64,000 nt of DNA from Desulfobacillus sp041396245 (GTDB taxonomy: Bacteria > Pseudomonadota > Gammaproteobacteria > Burkholderiales > Rhodocyclaceae): the NCBI GenBank assembly GCA_041396245.1, contig JAWKYW010000001.1, forward strand, positions 310,001 to 374,000. The letters are read 5' to 3'. Position numbers and translations under genes: made by a program. Below the pieces are notes generated by a model. The model searched no databases. It was not told the origin of the DNA and saw nothing but the letters and a program-made list of their open reading frames with translations. Below are positions 53,402 to 62,018 of this stretch, one piece after another. The number at the start of each line of letters is the position of its first letter. Within the stretch, counting starts at the first letter, position 1.

Positions 53402-54607
53402 ATGACTACTTTCTTCGCCGGGCTGGACTGGGCCAGCCAAACCCACGCTGTTTGCATCATCGACGCGCAGGGAACCGTCCATAAGCGATTCGACATCGAT
53501 CACACCGCCGCCGGCCTGGCCGAACTGCGGCGCCATCTGGTGGCCGCCGGTTCGCCGCCCATCGCCATCGAGCGTCCGTCTGGCCTCATCGTCGATGCGC
53601 TGGTGGAGGCCGGCTTCACCGTCTTCCCCATCCACCCCAACGCGGTCAAGGCCACGCGTCCTCGCTATCGCAGCCACGGCGCCAAGAGCGATGCCTCCGA
53701 CGCTTACCTGCTCGCCGACTTGCTGCGCACCGACGGGCATCGCTTCAAGCCCCTGGCGCCCCAGGGCGACGAGATCCGCGCCTTGCGTGCCTTGGTGCGC
53801 GGCCGCGATGACTTGGTCGCCACCCGCGTGCAGCTGGCCAACCAGTTGCGCAGCCTGCTCGATTCCTTCTGGCCCGGCGCCACTGCGATCTTCGCCGACG
53901 TGGATTCGCCCATCGCGCTGGCCTTCGTCGAGCGTTACCCGACGCCGGAGAGCGCCGCCCGACTGGGTCCCAAACGCATGGCCGCCTTCTGCGCCCAGCA
54001 TGCCTACTGCGGTCGTCGCACCGCCGAGGAACTGCTGGAACGCCTGCATCAAGCCCCCATCGCCGGCACCGGCGAACTGGAGGCCGATGCCAAGGGCGAA
54101 CTGACGCGTAGCCTCGCCCGCATCCTGGCTCGCCTGGTCGAGCAGATTCGCCTGCTTACCAGCCGCATCGAGCACCATATCGCATCCCTCGACGACGGCC
54201 GGATCGTCATGAGCTTCCCCCGCGCGGGACGCATCTGTGCCGCGCAAATCCTTGCCGAACTGGGCAGTGTCCGCGAACGCTTCGATACCGACGCCCAACT
54301 GGCCGCCGAGGCCGGCGTGGCTCCCGTCACCTACCAATCGGGCAAGTCCAAGTCCGTGACTTTCCGCTGGGCTTGCAATCACCGCTTGCGTGCCGCGCTG
54401 ACCTGCCTGGCCGACAACTCCCGCCATGCCAGCGCCTGGGCCAACCGCCTCTACACAGCTGCCCGCACTCGTGGCTGCGATCATCCCCACGCCATTCGTA
54501 TCCTCGCACGCGCTTGGGTACGCATCCTCTGGCGTGCATGGATCGATCGAAAACCCTACGACCCTGCACAACATCGCGGCGCTTGTTCGGCATTCCAAAC
54601 TACTTAG
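53402..54607 (+). CDS. IS110-family transposase (bridge recombinase type)
   Basis: 401 residues from the ATG at 53402, with GGGAG seven bases upstream. RuvC-like DEDD domain: FFAGLDWASQTHAV (Asp), AIERPSG (Glu), HGAKSDASDAYLLADLLRTD (Asp, Asp). The C-terminal transposase_20 domain has GVAPVTYQSGKSKSVTFRWACN with the catalytic Ser region. Full length and apparently intact. Confidence 0.95.
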   Translation: MTTFFAGLDWASQTHAVCIIDAQGTVHKRFDIDHTAAGLAELRRHLVAAGSPPIAIERPSGLIVDALVEAGFTVFPIHPNAVKATRPRYRSHGAKSDASDAYLLADLLRTDGHRFKPLAPQGDEIRALRALVRGRDDLVATRVQLANQLRSLLDSFWPGATAIFADVDSPIALAFVERYPTPESAARLGPKRMAAFCAQHAYCGRRTAEELLERLHQAPIAGTGELEADAKGELTRSLARILARLVEQIRLLTSRIEHHIASLDDGRIVMSFPRAGRICAAQILAELGSVRERFDTDAQLAAEAGVAPVTYQSGKSKSVTFRWACNHRLRAALTCLADNSRHASAWANRLYTAARTRGCDHPHAIRILARAWVRILWRAWIDRKPYDPAQHRGACSAFQTT

Positions 54608-54624
54608 GGTTGACACAGGGTGTC

Positions 54625-55491
54625 TCATGACAGCCTTCCCCCCGCCACCTTTCCCGGGGAAGGGGGTGACTGTTGCTCGCCGCGCAGCGGTTCGGTTTCG
54701 CGCAGGGCAAACGAGGCGTAGCCGACGACGCGCGAGCGGTCGCCGGCGGTGTCGCCGGAGTTGCGCAGGTCGAGCAGTTCGATGGAGAGGCCGCGCCGCT
54801 TCGCGCAGAGCAGGAGGCCGTTGATCGGCGTCGCGCCGCAGGCTTGCTCGTGCTCGATGGAGGGCTCCAGGGCGAGGATCTCGCCGACCGTGCCTTGGTC
54901 GATGCCCTGCGCCGAGGCGTAGGCGTGGAAATGCGAGAGGTCGGAGCTGATGAGGATCAGGGTTTCCGGCCCGCCCCAGAGGAGATCGAGCACCTCGGCC
55001 ACCTGGGCCGGGGTGGCCGCGCCGACGGCGAAGGGCAGCAGGGTGAAATCGTCGAGCACCGTCTGCAGGAAGGGCAGCTGCACTTCGAGGGAATGTTCCA
55101 GGTTGTGCGCGACGTCGCTGGCGGTGACTTGCGGCAGCTTGAGCGCGGCGGCGGCCCCTTCGGCGTCGATCGCTACGCCGCCCAGGGGCGTGGCGTAGGC
55201 TTCGGCGACCGGCAGGGCCAGGCCGCGAATCGGCACGCGATGCGCCGGGCCGAGCAGCACGACGCGACGGACAAGGCTGCGCGCCGGGGCCAGCAGGGCG
55301 TAGGCGCGGGCGGCGACCGCGCCGGAATAGACATAGCCGGCGTGCGGGACGATGAGCGCCTTGGGCGCGGGCGCCTGCGCGGGCTCGCAGGCCGCGAGGA
55401 AGGCCTGGATGTCCCGGGCGAGCGCCTGTGCGTCGGCCGGGTAGAACATGCCGGCGACGGCGGGCGGACGGATGTGCAGTGATGGATTCAT
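54625..55491 (-). CDS. amrB: AmmeMemoRadiSam system protein B (MEMO1-like)
   Basis: 288 residues from Met at 55491; a Met one codon earlier is equally possible and no good ribosome site is seen. MEMO family motifs: RPPAVAGMFYPADAQAL, LIVPHAGYVYSGAVAARAYA (His), LGPAHRV (His), EHSLEVQLPFLQ (His), SSDLSHFH and GATPINGLL. The tail after LRGE is repeat-derived and ends at the IS border, so the native C-terminus may be altered. MEMO1 proteins resemble extradiol dioxygenases. Confidence 0.92.
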   Translation of the reverse strand: MNPSLHIRPPAVAGMFYPADAQALARDIQAFLAACEPAQAPAPKALIVPHAGYVYSGAVAARAYALLAPARSLVRRVVLLGPAHRVPIRGLALPVAEAYATPLGGVAIDAEGAAAALKLPQVTASDVAHNLEHSLEVQLPFLQTVLDDFTLLPFAVGAATPAQVAEVLDLLWGGPETLILISSDLSHFHAYASAQGIDQGTVGEILALEPSIEHEQACGATPINGLLLCAKRRGLSIELLDLRNSGDTAGDRSRVVGYASFALRETEPLRGEQQSPPSPGKVAGGRLS

Positions 55492-55542
55492 CATATTCAC
55501 TACAAATTGGGTGGATGCGGAGGGAATCAAGCCCCCCTTGCA

Positions 55543-55618
55543 AGTCGGTCTTCAGCCCGACATGGGCCGCTGTCCCACAGGGATTTCCTTTGGTCATCGG
55601 CCTGAAGGCCGACCTACA
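55543..55618. repeat. GTAGGTCGG-type inverted repeat (copy 3)
   Basis: AAGTCGGTCTTCAGCCCGAC on the left, ATCGGCCTGAAGGCCGACCT on the right, with ~35 unrelated bases between. Same family as 12150-12197. Confidence 0.8.
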
Positions 55619-55766
55619 GTCATTATAGAAAGCACAATTCTCGACGTATTGCAGCGCAGCATCGAAAGTTTCCCGGTTTGAGAAAGTCTGTTTTACTATG
55701 CGGAAAACGCAGCCAAGGTCGCGTCATGTATAAGAAAAACTATGGGTATTCATATATAAGACTTTG

Positions 55767-55795
55767 TTGTTGCGACGCGGCGAAATTCCTATACT
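55767..55795 (+). promoter_or_regulatory. Promoter of the rnf-PFOR operon
   Basis: -35 TTGTTG (55767-55772), 17-base spacer, -10 TATACT (55790-55795). About 250 bases before the rnfB start, leaving a long untranslated leader. No clear FNR or NifA site was found by eye. Confidence 0.6.
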
Positions 55796-55808
55796 CCCTG
55801 CAACACGA

Positions 55809-55897
55809 ACGCGAGTAGCGCAACAACGCTGCTTGCGTGTCACCCGGCCTGGCGCACCCCGCCAGGCTGTCCAGTAAGCCGGATTCGATCTCCGGCT
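55809..55897 (+). promoter_or_regulatory. Three-hairpin structured leader upstream of rnfB
   Basis: Stem 1: ACGCGAGTAGCG with CGCTGCTTGCGT (10 of 12 pair). Stem 2: CCTGGCG with CGCCAGG. Stem 3: AGCCGGA with TCCGGCT. They follow one another within 90 bases, just downstream of the predicted transcription start. I do not match this to a known riboswitch class. Confidence 0.45.
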
Positions 55898-56047
55898 GCA
55901 CCGTGAGTGGCTGTCGCCGCCAGCGCCCGCAAGGCCAGGCCCGGCACCATCAGGTTCCAGAGTCTTTTATTTGTCCGGCGTACGCCCGGTGCGTTCGCGT
56001 GGCATTCAGACCCTGGTGAAGTCATGGTTATTTGAACCTTAAAGGTT

Positions 56048-56941
56048 ATGGCTGGCAGCATGGGATCGCTCTCGAACCTTGCGTATGCAGGCGCCTTCAT
56101 GGCGCTGCTCGGCGTCGTCCTGGCCGGCGTGATCGCCTTCGCCAACCGGCGTCTCTACGTCTATGAAGATCCGCGCATCGACGAGGTCGAGGAGCTGCTG
56201 CCGAAATCCAACTGCGGCGCCTGCGGCACGGCCGGCTGTCGCAACTTCGCCGAGAAGGTCGTCGCCGGCGAAATCCTGCCGGCGCAATGCACCGTGAATG
56301 CGCCGGCGCAGAACACGGTGATCGCCGACCTGCTCGGCGTCGATGCCGGCTCGGTGGAGAAGCGCGTGGCGCGCCTGGCCTGCGCCGGCGGCCGCCATGT
56401 CGCCTACCTGCGCGCGCGCTATGCCGGCCACACTTCCTGCCGCGCCGCGGCGGTGGTGAGCGGCGGCGGCAAGGATTGCGCCTGGGGCTGCCTCGGCCTG
56501 GCCGACTGCGCCGAGGTCTGCGACTTCGACGCCATCCACATGGACGCCCACGGTTTGCCGGTGGTGGACGCCGACAAGTGCACCGCCTGCAACGACTGCG
56601 TCGAGGTTTGCCCGAAGGGGCTGTTCTCGCTGGAGCCGGTCTCGCGCAAGTTGTGGGTGGCCTGCAAGAACCTCGCCGACGGCGACACCGCCGAGGCCTC
56701 CTGCGAGGTGGCGTGCACCGCCTGCGGCAAATGCGTCGTCGATTCCGCCCCCGGCGTGATGAAGCTGGAGAACAACCTGGCGGTGATCGATTACGCGCAG
56801 AACGATCGCACGGCGAAGCAGGCCATCGAGCGCTGCCCGACCGGCGCCATCGTCTGGTTCGACAACCCGAATACCCCCTGCAGAGGCGCGGAAGCGAAAA
56901 AAATCCTGCGCCAGAACGAATTACCCCTGATCAGTGCGTGA
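56048..56941 (+). CDS. rnfB: Rnf complex ferredoxin subunit RnfB, long cluster-rich form
   Basis: 297 residues; a start at Met5 (56060) is also possible. One N-terminal membrane helix (YAGAFMALLGVVLAGVIAF), the Rnf/G-type cluster SNCGACGTAGCRNFAEKV ... LPAQC, and then DCAWGCLGLADCAEVC, CTACNDCVEVCPKG and CEVACTACGKC, three ferredoxin-type Cys groups. It receives electrons from ferredoxin and passes them into the membrane complex. Longer and more Cys-rich than the ~190-residue gammaproteobacterial RnfB. Confidence 0.93.
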   Translation: MAGSMGSLSNLAYAGAFMALLGVVLAGVIAFANRRLYVYEDPRIDEVEELLPKSNCGACGTAGCRNFAEKVVAGEILPAQCTVNAPAQNTVIADLLGVDAGSVEKRVARLACAGGRHVAYLRARYAGHTSCRAAAVVSGGGKDCAWGCLGLADCAEVCDFDAIHMDAHGLPVVDADKCTACNDCVEVCPKGLFSLEPVSRKLWVACKNLADGDTAEASCEVACTACGKCVVDSAPGVMKLENNLAVIDYAQNDRTAKQAIERCPTGAIVWFDNPNTPCRGAEAKKILRQNELPLISA

Positions 56942-56950
56942 GGTGAAGCC

Positions 56951-59900
56951 ATGCTGAAAAAAATCAAGGAATACAAGCTGTTCGAAACCGGCCCCGGTGC
57001 CGGCAAGGACAAGGCCAAGGTCAAGTATCCCGGCGTGCGCGACGCGGTCGACGGCAATACCGCCGTGATCCACGTCGAACGCGAGGCGTCCGACGCCGCC
57101 GGCGCCTATCCCATCACGCCGTCCACGCAGATGGGCGAATACTGGGCCGAGGCCGTGGCGGCGGGTCACCTCAACATTTCCGACCGCCCGCTGATCTTCA
57201 TCGAACCGGAGTCCGAGCATGCCGCCGCCGGCGTCACCGCCGGCATGTCGATGACGGGTCTGCGTGCCACCAACTTCTCCTCGGCCCAGGGTGTCGCCTT
57301 CATGCACGAGTCGCTCTACGCCGCCGTCGGCAAGCGGCTGCCCTACGTGCTCAACATGGGCTGCCGCGCCATCACCAAGGCCAGCCTCAACGTGCATTGC
57401 GGCCATGACGACTACCACTGCGTGGACGACACCGGCTTCATCCAGGTGATGGCCAAGGACGCCCAGGGCGCCGCCGACCTCAACCTGATCGCGCGCAAGG
57501 CGGCCGAGCTGTCGCTGACCCCGGCCATCGTCGGCCAGGACGGCTTTCTCACCACCCACCTGATCGAGTCGGTGATGCTGCCCGAGCGCGAGCTGGTGGC
57601 CGAGTACCTCGGCAAGCCGGACGATCTCATCGACACGCCGACGCCGGCCCAGGCCATGCTCTACGGCCCGAAGCGCCGCCGCGTGCCGGCGATCTGGGAC
57701 GTGGATGTGCCGCTGCTCTCCGGCTCGGTGCAGAACCAGGACGCCTACATGCAGGCGGTGGCCGGCCAGCGGCCGTACTTCTTCGATCACATCGGCGACA
57801 TCACCGACCGCTGCATGGCGGAATACGCCGAGCTGACCGGCCGCCGGTACAAGCGCGTCGCCACCTACCGCTGCGAGGACGCCGACTGGCTGATCCTCGG
57901 CATGGGCAGCATGATCGTGCAGGCCGAGGCCGTCGCGGATTACCTGCGCGAGAAGCGCAAGCTGAAGGTCGGCGTGGTCGACCTGACCCTGTTCCGCCCT
58001 TTCCCGGGCGACCTGCTCGGTGCAATCCTCAAGGGCAAGAAGGGCGTGGCGGTGCTGGAGCGCACCGACCAGCCGCTGGCCGAGGACCTGCCGCTGATGC
58101 GCGAGGTGCGCGCCACGGTCGCCAAGTGCCTGGAGAATGGCTCGGCAGAAGGCAAGCCGGCCTACCCCGGCTATGCCGCCTACGCCTCGGCGAAGGACAT
58201 GCCGCGCCTGTACTCGGGCTGCTACGGCCTCGGCTCGCGCGACCTGCAGCCGGAAGCGCTGATCGGCGCGGTCGAGAACATGCTGCCGAATGCGGACCAC
58301 AAGAAGTTCTTCTACCTGTCGGTCGATTTCGTGCGCGAGACGCCGGCCAACCCGAAGGACGAGATCCACAACCAGAACATCCTCGAGGCCTATCCGCACA
58401 TCCGCGAGCTGGCGCTGCGCGGCAGCGAGAATCCGAACCTGCTGCCGAAGGACTCGATCACGGTGCGCATGCACTCGGTCGGCGGCTGGGGCGCCATCAC
58501 CACCGGCAAGAACCTGGCGATGACGCTGTACGAACTGCTCGGCTGGGACATCAAGGCCAACCCGAAGTACGGCTCGGAGAAGAAGGGCCAGCCGACCACC
58601 TATTACCTGTCGGCGGCGCCGGAGCCGATCCGCGTGAACTGCGAGTACGTCTATGTGGACATCGTGCTCTCGCCCGACCCCAACGTGCACGAGCACTCCA
58701 ATCCCGTCGCCGGCCTGAAGAAGGGCGGCGTGCTGATCGTCCAGAGCAACCGCTCCGCCGATGACCTTTGGGCCAGTTTTCCGCTCTGGATGCAGAAGCA
58801 GATCGTCGACAACGACATCCGCGTCTTCTACCTCGACGCCTTCCAGATCGCGCGCGAGGAAGCCGGTTCGGCCGACCTGCAGCTGCGCATGCAGGGCATC
58901 GCCTTCCAGGGCGCCTTCTTCGCCGCCAGCCCGGTGATGAAGAACGCCGGCCTGACCGAGGAGAAGCTGTTCAAGGCCATCGAGGACCAGCTGCAGGCGA
59001 AGTTCGGCGGCAAGGGCCAGCGCGTGGTGGACGACAACCTGCGCGTGGTGCGGCGCGGCTACGCCGAACTGAAGGAGATCACGGAAAAGTCAGTCGGCGC
59101 GACACGGCGCAACCTGCGCGAGAAGAGCGCCGGCCTGCCGGTGATGCTGAAGCAACTGCCCGAGGGCGACGGCAAGGTCGCCGACATCCACCGCTTCTGG
59201 GAGCAGACCGGCAGCTTCTACGCCACCGGCAAGGGCTCCGACAATCTGGTCGACCCGTTCATCGGCGCCTCGCTGGTGCCGGCGGCCACCGGCGTCTTCC
59301 GCGACATGACGCAGATCCGCTTCGAGTACCCGGAGTGGATCGCCGAGAACTGCACGGCCTGCGGCAACTGCTACACGGAGTGCCCGGATTCGGCCATCCC
59401 CGGCCTGGTCAGCAGCGTGGCCGACGTCTTCAACACCACCGTGACGCGCGTCGAGCGCGGCGGCCGGCCGACGCGGTATCTGCGCCGCGCCGTGCGCACG
59501 CTGGAGAAGAAGCTGCGCGGCATGATCGAGAGCGGCGGCCAGGGTGCGCAACTCAGCATCCGACCGCTCGTCGACGACGCCATCAACGCCACCGTCGCCG
59601 AGGCGCCGGAAGCCGAGCGCCAGGGCCTCGCCGAGGAGTTCCGCCTCTTCCGCGAGTCGCTCGGCGATTTCCAGTTCGGCACCACCAAACCCTACTGGAC
59701 GCAGAAGGAGAAGAAGGGCAAGGGCAGCGGCGGCCTGTTCTCCATCACCGTCAACCCCTACACCTGCAAGGGCTGCGCGCTGTGCGTCAAGGTCTGCGAG
59801 GACGACGCCCTGCGCATGGTGACGCAGACCGAGGAATCCGTCGAGCGCCTGCGCAGCGACTGGAATTTCTGGCTCGACCTGCCGTCGACGCCGGCCGAGT

Positions 59901-61894
59901 ACAGCCGCATCGACAGCCTCGACGAGAAGATCGGCGCGCTGGAAACCCTGCTGCTCGACAAGAAGAACTACGGCTCGATGCCCTGCGGCGACGGCGCCTG
60001 CCTCGGCTGCGGCGAGAAGACCGCCATCCACCTGTTCACCGGCACGGTGACGGCGCTGATGCAGCCGCGCGTGGAGAGGCACGTCGCGCATCTGGACGGG
60101 TTGATCGAGCGGCTGGAGAAGCACATCCGCATGAAGCTGACCGAGTCGGTGGACCTTTCCGACACCGGCGCCGTGCTGCAGGCCGTGAATGCGGCCAAGG
60201 ACCAGGACCTGACGCTGGCCAGCCTGGCGGCGAAGATCATGGAGAACAAGCCGTCGCGTCCGCTCGACCCGGTCTGGGTGAAGTGGGCGACGCAGCTCAT
60301 CGAGAAGCTGAAGGACCTGAAGTGGCGCTATGCCGAGGGCCCGACCCAGCGCGGCCGCGCCGAGATGGGCATCATCAACTCGACCGGCTGCACCTCGGTG
60401 TGGGGCTCGACCTATCCCTTCCATCCCTATCCCTTCCCCTGGACCAGCCACCTGTTCCAGGACTCGCCCTCGGTGGCGATGGGCATCTTCGAAGGCCACA
60501 TGGCGAAGATGGCGGAGGGCTTCAAGGCGGTGCGCATGGCCGAGCTGGAGCTCGCCGGCGAATACAACACCGACAAGCACGAGGACTTCTTCCGCCGCTT
60601 CAACTGGCAGCAGTTCTCCAAGGAGGAATGGCTGCTCTGCCCGCCGGTGGTCTCGATCGGCGGCGACGGCGCGATGTACGACATCGGCTTCCAGAACCTG
60701 TCGCGGGCCCTGATGTCGGGCATGCCGATCAAGGTGCTGGTGGTCGACACCCAGGTGTATTCCAACACCGGCGGCCAGGCCTGCACTTCGGGCTTCATCA
60801 GCCAGATCTCCGACATGGCGCCCTTCGGCGCCGCCCAGCGCGGCAAGCAGGAGACGCGCAAGGAGATCAGCCTGATCGGCATGGCGCACCGCACGGCCTA
60901 CGTCATGTCCGGCACCATCGCCCACACCAACCACCTGATCGAGAGCTACATCGACGGCCTCAACTCGCGCCGCCCGGCGCTGTTCAACATCTACGCCGTC
61001 TGTCCGCCCGAGCACGGCATCGGCGACGACAAGAGCGTGGACCAGAGCAAGCTGGCGGTGGAAGGGCGCGCCTACCCGCTGTTCCGCTTCGATCCTGACG
61101 CCGGCACCACCTTCTCGGAATGCGTCAGCCTCGAAGGCAACCCGGCGCTCGACCAGGACTGGCCGGTGTATACCCTCAACTACACGGACGAGAACGGCGC
61201 CGCGCAGAAGATGGAGCTGCCGATGACCTTCGCCGACTTCGCCGCGACGGAAGGCCGCTTCGGCAAGCAGTTCAGGAAGGCGCCGCCGGAAACCTGGAAC
61301 GACGACATGGTGGCCATGGCCGATTTCCTCCGGCTCGGCAAGGACGAACGCGAAGGCAAGTTTCCCTTCATCTGGGCGACCGACCAGAAGAACCGCCTGA
61401 CGCGCCTGCTGGCGACCGAGGACCTGGTGCGCGCCTGCGAGGAGCGGCTCAACTTCTGGAAGCAGCTGAAGGACGTCGCCGGCCTCGACCGGGCCGAAGT
61501 GGACACCGAAATGCTGGCCGACCAGGTGCGCGCCGAACTGCTGGCGAAGATCACCGCCAGCCTGGGCGTCGGTGGCGTGGACATGCCGGCGGCGAACGCG
61601 CCGCAGCCGTTGGCTGCGCAGCCCGCCGCCCCGGCGGCCGACGGCTACGAGCCGGTCTGGGTCGAGTCGCCCGAATGCACCGCCTGCGACGAGTGCACCA
61701 CCCTTGCGCCGAAGGTCTTCGTCTACAACGACCAGAAGCAGGCCATCGTGGTCAACCCGAAAGGCGCCAGGTACGCCGACATCGTCAAGGCGGCGGAAAA
61801 GTGCACCGCCGGCTGCCTGCACCCCGGCACGCCGTGGAACATGAGCGAGCCGGGCATCGAGAAGCTGATGGCGCGCGCGGCGAAGTACAACTGA
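56951..61894 (+). CDS. Pyruvate:ferredoxin oxidoreductase, single chain with fused C-terminal ferredoxin
   Basis: 1647 residues; NifJ-type enzymes are usually ~1200. Oxidises pyruvate (or another 2-oxoacid) with CoA to acetyl-CoA, CO2 and reduced ferredoxin. Order: pyrimidine-binding domain (AAGAYPITPSTQMGEYW), gamma-like domain (HSVGGWGAITTGKNLA), clusters near residues 800 (CTACGNCYTEC) and 936 (CKGCALCVKVC), CGDGACLGCGEK near 1013, thiamine-PP site GGDGAMYDIGFQ near 1237 with VYSNTGGQACT. After a Pro/Ala linker, CTACDECTTLAPKVF ... CTAGCLHPG (from ~1576) is an extra ferredoxin domain. Motif copy at 59096-59119. Confidence 0.93.
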   Translation: MLKKIKEYKLFETGPGAGKDKAKVKYPGVRDAVDGNTAVIHVEREASDAAGAYPITPSTQMGEYWAEAVAAGHLNISDRPLIFIEPESEHAAAGVTAGMSMTGLRATNFSSAQGVAFMHESLYAAVGKRLPYVLNMGCRAITKASLNVHCGHDDYHCVDDTGFIQVMAKDAQGAADLNLIARKAAELSLTPAIVGQDGFLTTHLIESVMLPERELVAEYLGKPDDLIDTPTPAQAMLYGPKRRRVPAIWDVDVPLLSGSVQNQDAYMQAVAGQRPYFFDHIGDITDRCMAEYAELTGRRYKRVATYRCEDADWLILGMGSMIVQAEAVADYLREKRKLKVGVVDLTLFRPFPGDLLGAILKGKKGVAVLERTDQPLAEDLPLMREVRATVAKCLENGSAEGKPAYPGYAAYASAKDMPRLYSGCYGLGSRDLQPEALIGAVENMLPNADHKKFFYLSVDFVRETPANPKDEIHNQNILEAYPHIRELALRGSENPNLLPKDSITVRMHSVGGWGAITTGKNLAMTLYELLGWDIKANPKYGSEKKGQPTTYYLSAAPEPIRVNCEYVYVDIVLSPDPNVHEHSNPVAGLKKGGVLIVQSNRSADDLWASFPLWMQKQIVDNDIRVFYLDAFQIAREEAGSADLQLRMQGIAFQGAFFAASPVMKNAGLTEEKLFKAIEDQLQAKFGGKGQRVVDDNLRVVRRGYAELKEITEKSVGATRRNLREKSAGLPVMLKQLPEGDGKVADIHRFWEQTGSFYATGKGSDNLVDPFIGASLVPAATGVFRDMTQIRFEYPEWIAENCTACGNCYTECPDSAIPGLVSSVADVFNTTVTRVERGGRPTRYLRRAVRTLEKKLRGMIESGGQGAQLSIRPLVDDAINATVAEAPEAERQGLAEEFRLFRESLGDFQFGTTKPYWTQKEKKGKGSGGLFSITVNPYTCKGCALCVKVCEDDALRMVTQTEESVERLRSDWNFWLDLPSTPAEYSRIDSLDEKIGALETLLLDKKNYGSMPCGDGACLGCGEKTAIHLFTGTVTALMQPRVERHVAHLDGLIERLEKHIRMKLTESVDLSDTGAVLQAVNAAKDQDLTLASLAAKIMENKPSRPLDPVWVKWATQLIEKLKDLKWRYAEGPTQRGRAEMGIINSTGCTSVWGSTYPFHPYPFPWTSHLFQDSPSVAMGIFEGHMAKMAEGFKAVRMAELELAGEYNTDKHEDFFRRFNWQQFSKEEWLLCPPVVSIGGDGAMYDIGFQNLSRALMSGMPIKVLVVDTQVYSNTGGQACTSGFISQISDMAPFGAAQRGKQETRKEISLIGMAHRTAYVMSGTIAHTNHLIESYIDGLNSRRPALFNIYAVCPPEHGIGDDKSVDQSKLAVEGRAYPLFRFDPDAGTTFSECVSLEGNPALDQDWPVYTLNYTDENGAAQKMELPMTFADFAATEGRFGKQFRKAPPETWNDDMVAMADFLRLGKDEREGKFPFIWATDQKNRLTRLLATEDLVRACEERLNFWKQLKDVAGLDRAEVDTEMLADQVRAELLAKITASLGVGGVDMPAANAPQPLAAQPAAPAADGYEPVWVESPECTACDECTTLAPKVFVYNDQKQAIVVNPKGARYADIVKAAEKCTAGCLHPGTPWNMSEPGIEKLMARAAKYN

Positions 61895-61898
61895 TGAG

Positions 61899-62008
61899 AA
61901 CCGCTTTCAACGCAGAGATCGCAAAGACGCAAAGAGCGCAAAGGAATCCTTGCATGATTTTCTTTGCGTCCTTCGCGTCTTTGCGTCCTTTGCGCTGGAA
62001 GCGGTTTG
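61899..62008. repeat. Inverted repeat of CGCAAAGACGCAAAG type before rnfC
   Basis: Left arm AACCGCTTTCAACGC...GCAAAGACGCAAAGAGCGCAA; right arm TTTGCGTCCTTCGCGTCTTTG...GGAAGCGGTTT. Outer arms AACCGCTT/AAGCGGTT pair too. It fills nearly the whole gap between PFOR and rnfC and ends ten bases before the rnfC ATG. Such repeats are widespread in environmental proteobacteria. Confidence 0.85.
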
Positions 62009-62018
62009 TGCTTTTCGC

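Larger units (their letters stand above)
53022..54624 (+). mobile_element. IS110-family insertion element between amrB and amrA
   Basis: Approximate limits only: IS110 elements lack clear terminal inverted repeats and target duplications. The element holds a long non-coding left end (up to 53401), the transposase gene, and a short right end after 54607. It separates two leftward amr genes and is itself oriented rightward. Confidence 0.8.
55495..56047 (+). other. 553-base intergenic region and rnf leader
   Basis: From left to right: a GTAGGTCGG-type repeat (55543-55618), an AT-rich stretch (~55680-55765), a sigma-70 promoter (55767-55795), three consecutive hairpins (55809-55897), and ~150 bases without a feature I recognise before rnfB. 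Confidence 0.7.

Noticed and set aside
53018..55597. 859-residue leftward frame
   Set aside because: Runs antisense through the IS110 transposase and out of frame through amrB; no recognisable domain.
55840..56040. Cobalamin riboswitch in the rnf leader
   Set aside because: Looked for a B12-box-like GCCACTG and the usual conserved segments; not found.
59090..61822. 910-residue leftward frame
   Set aside because: Antisense of the PFOR gene; no family features.
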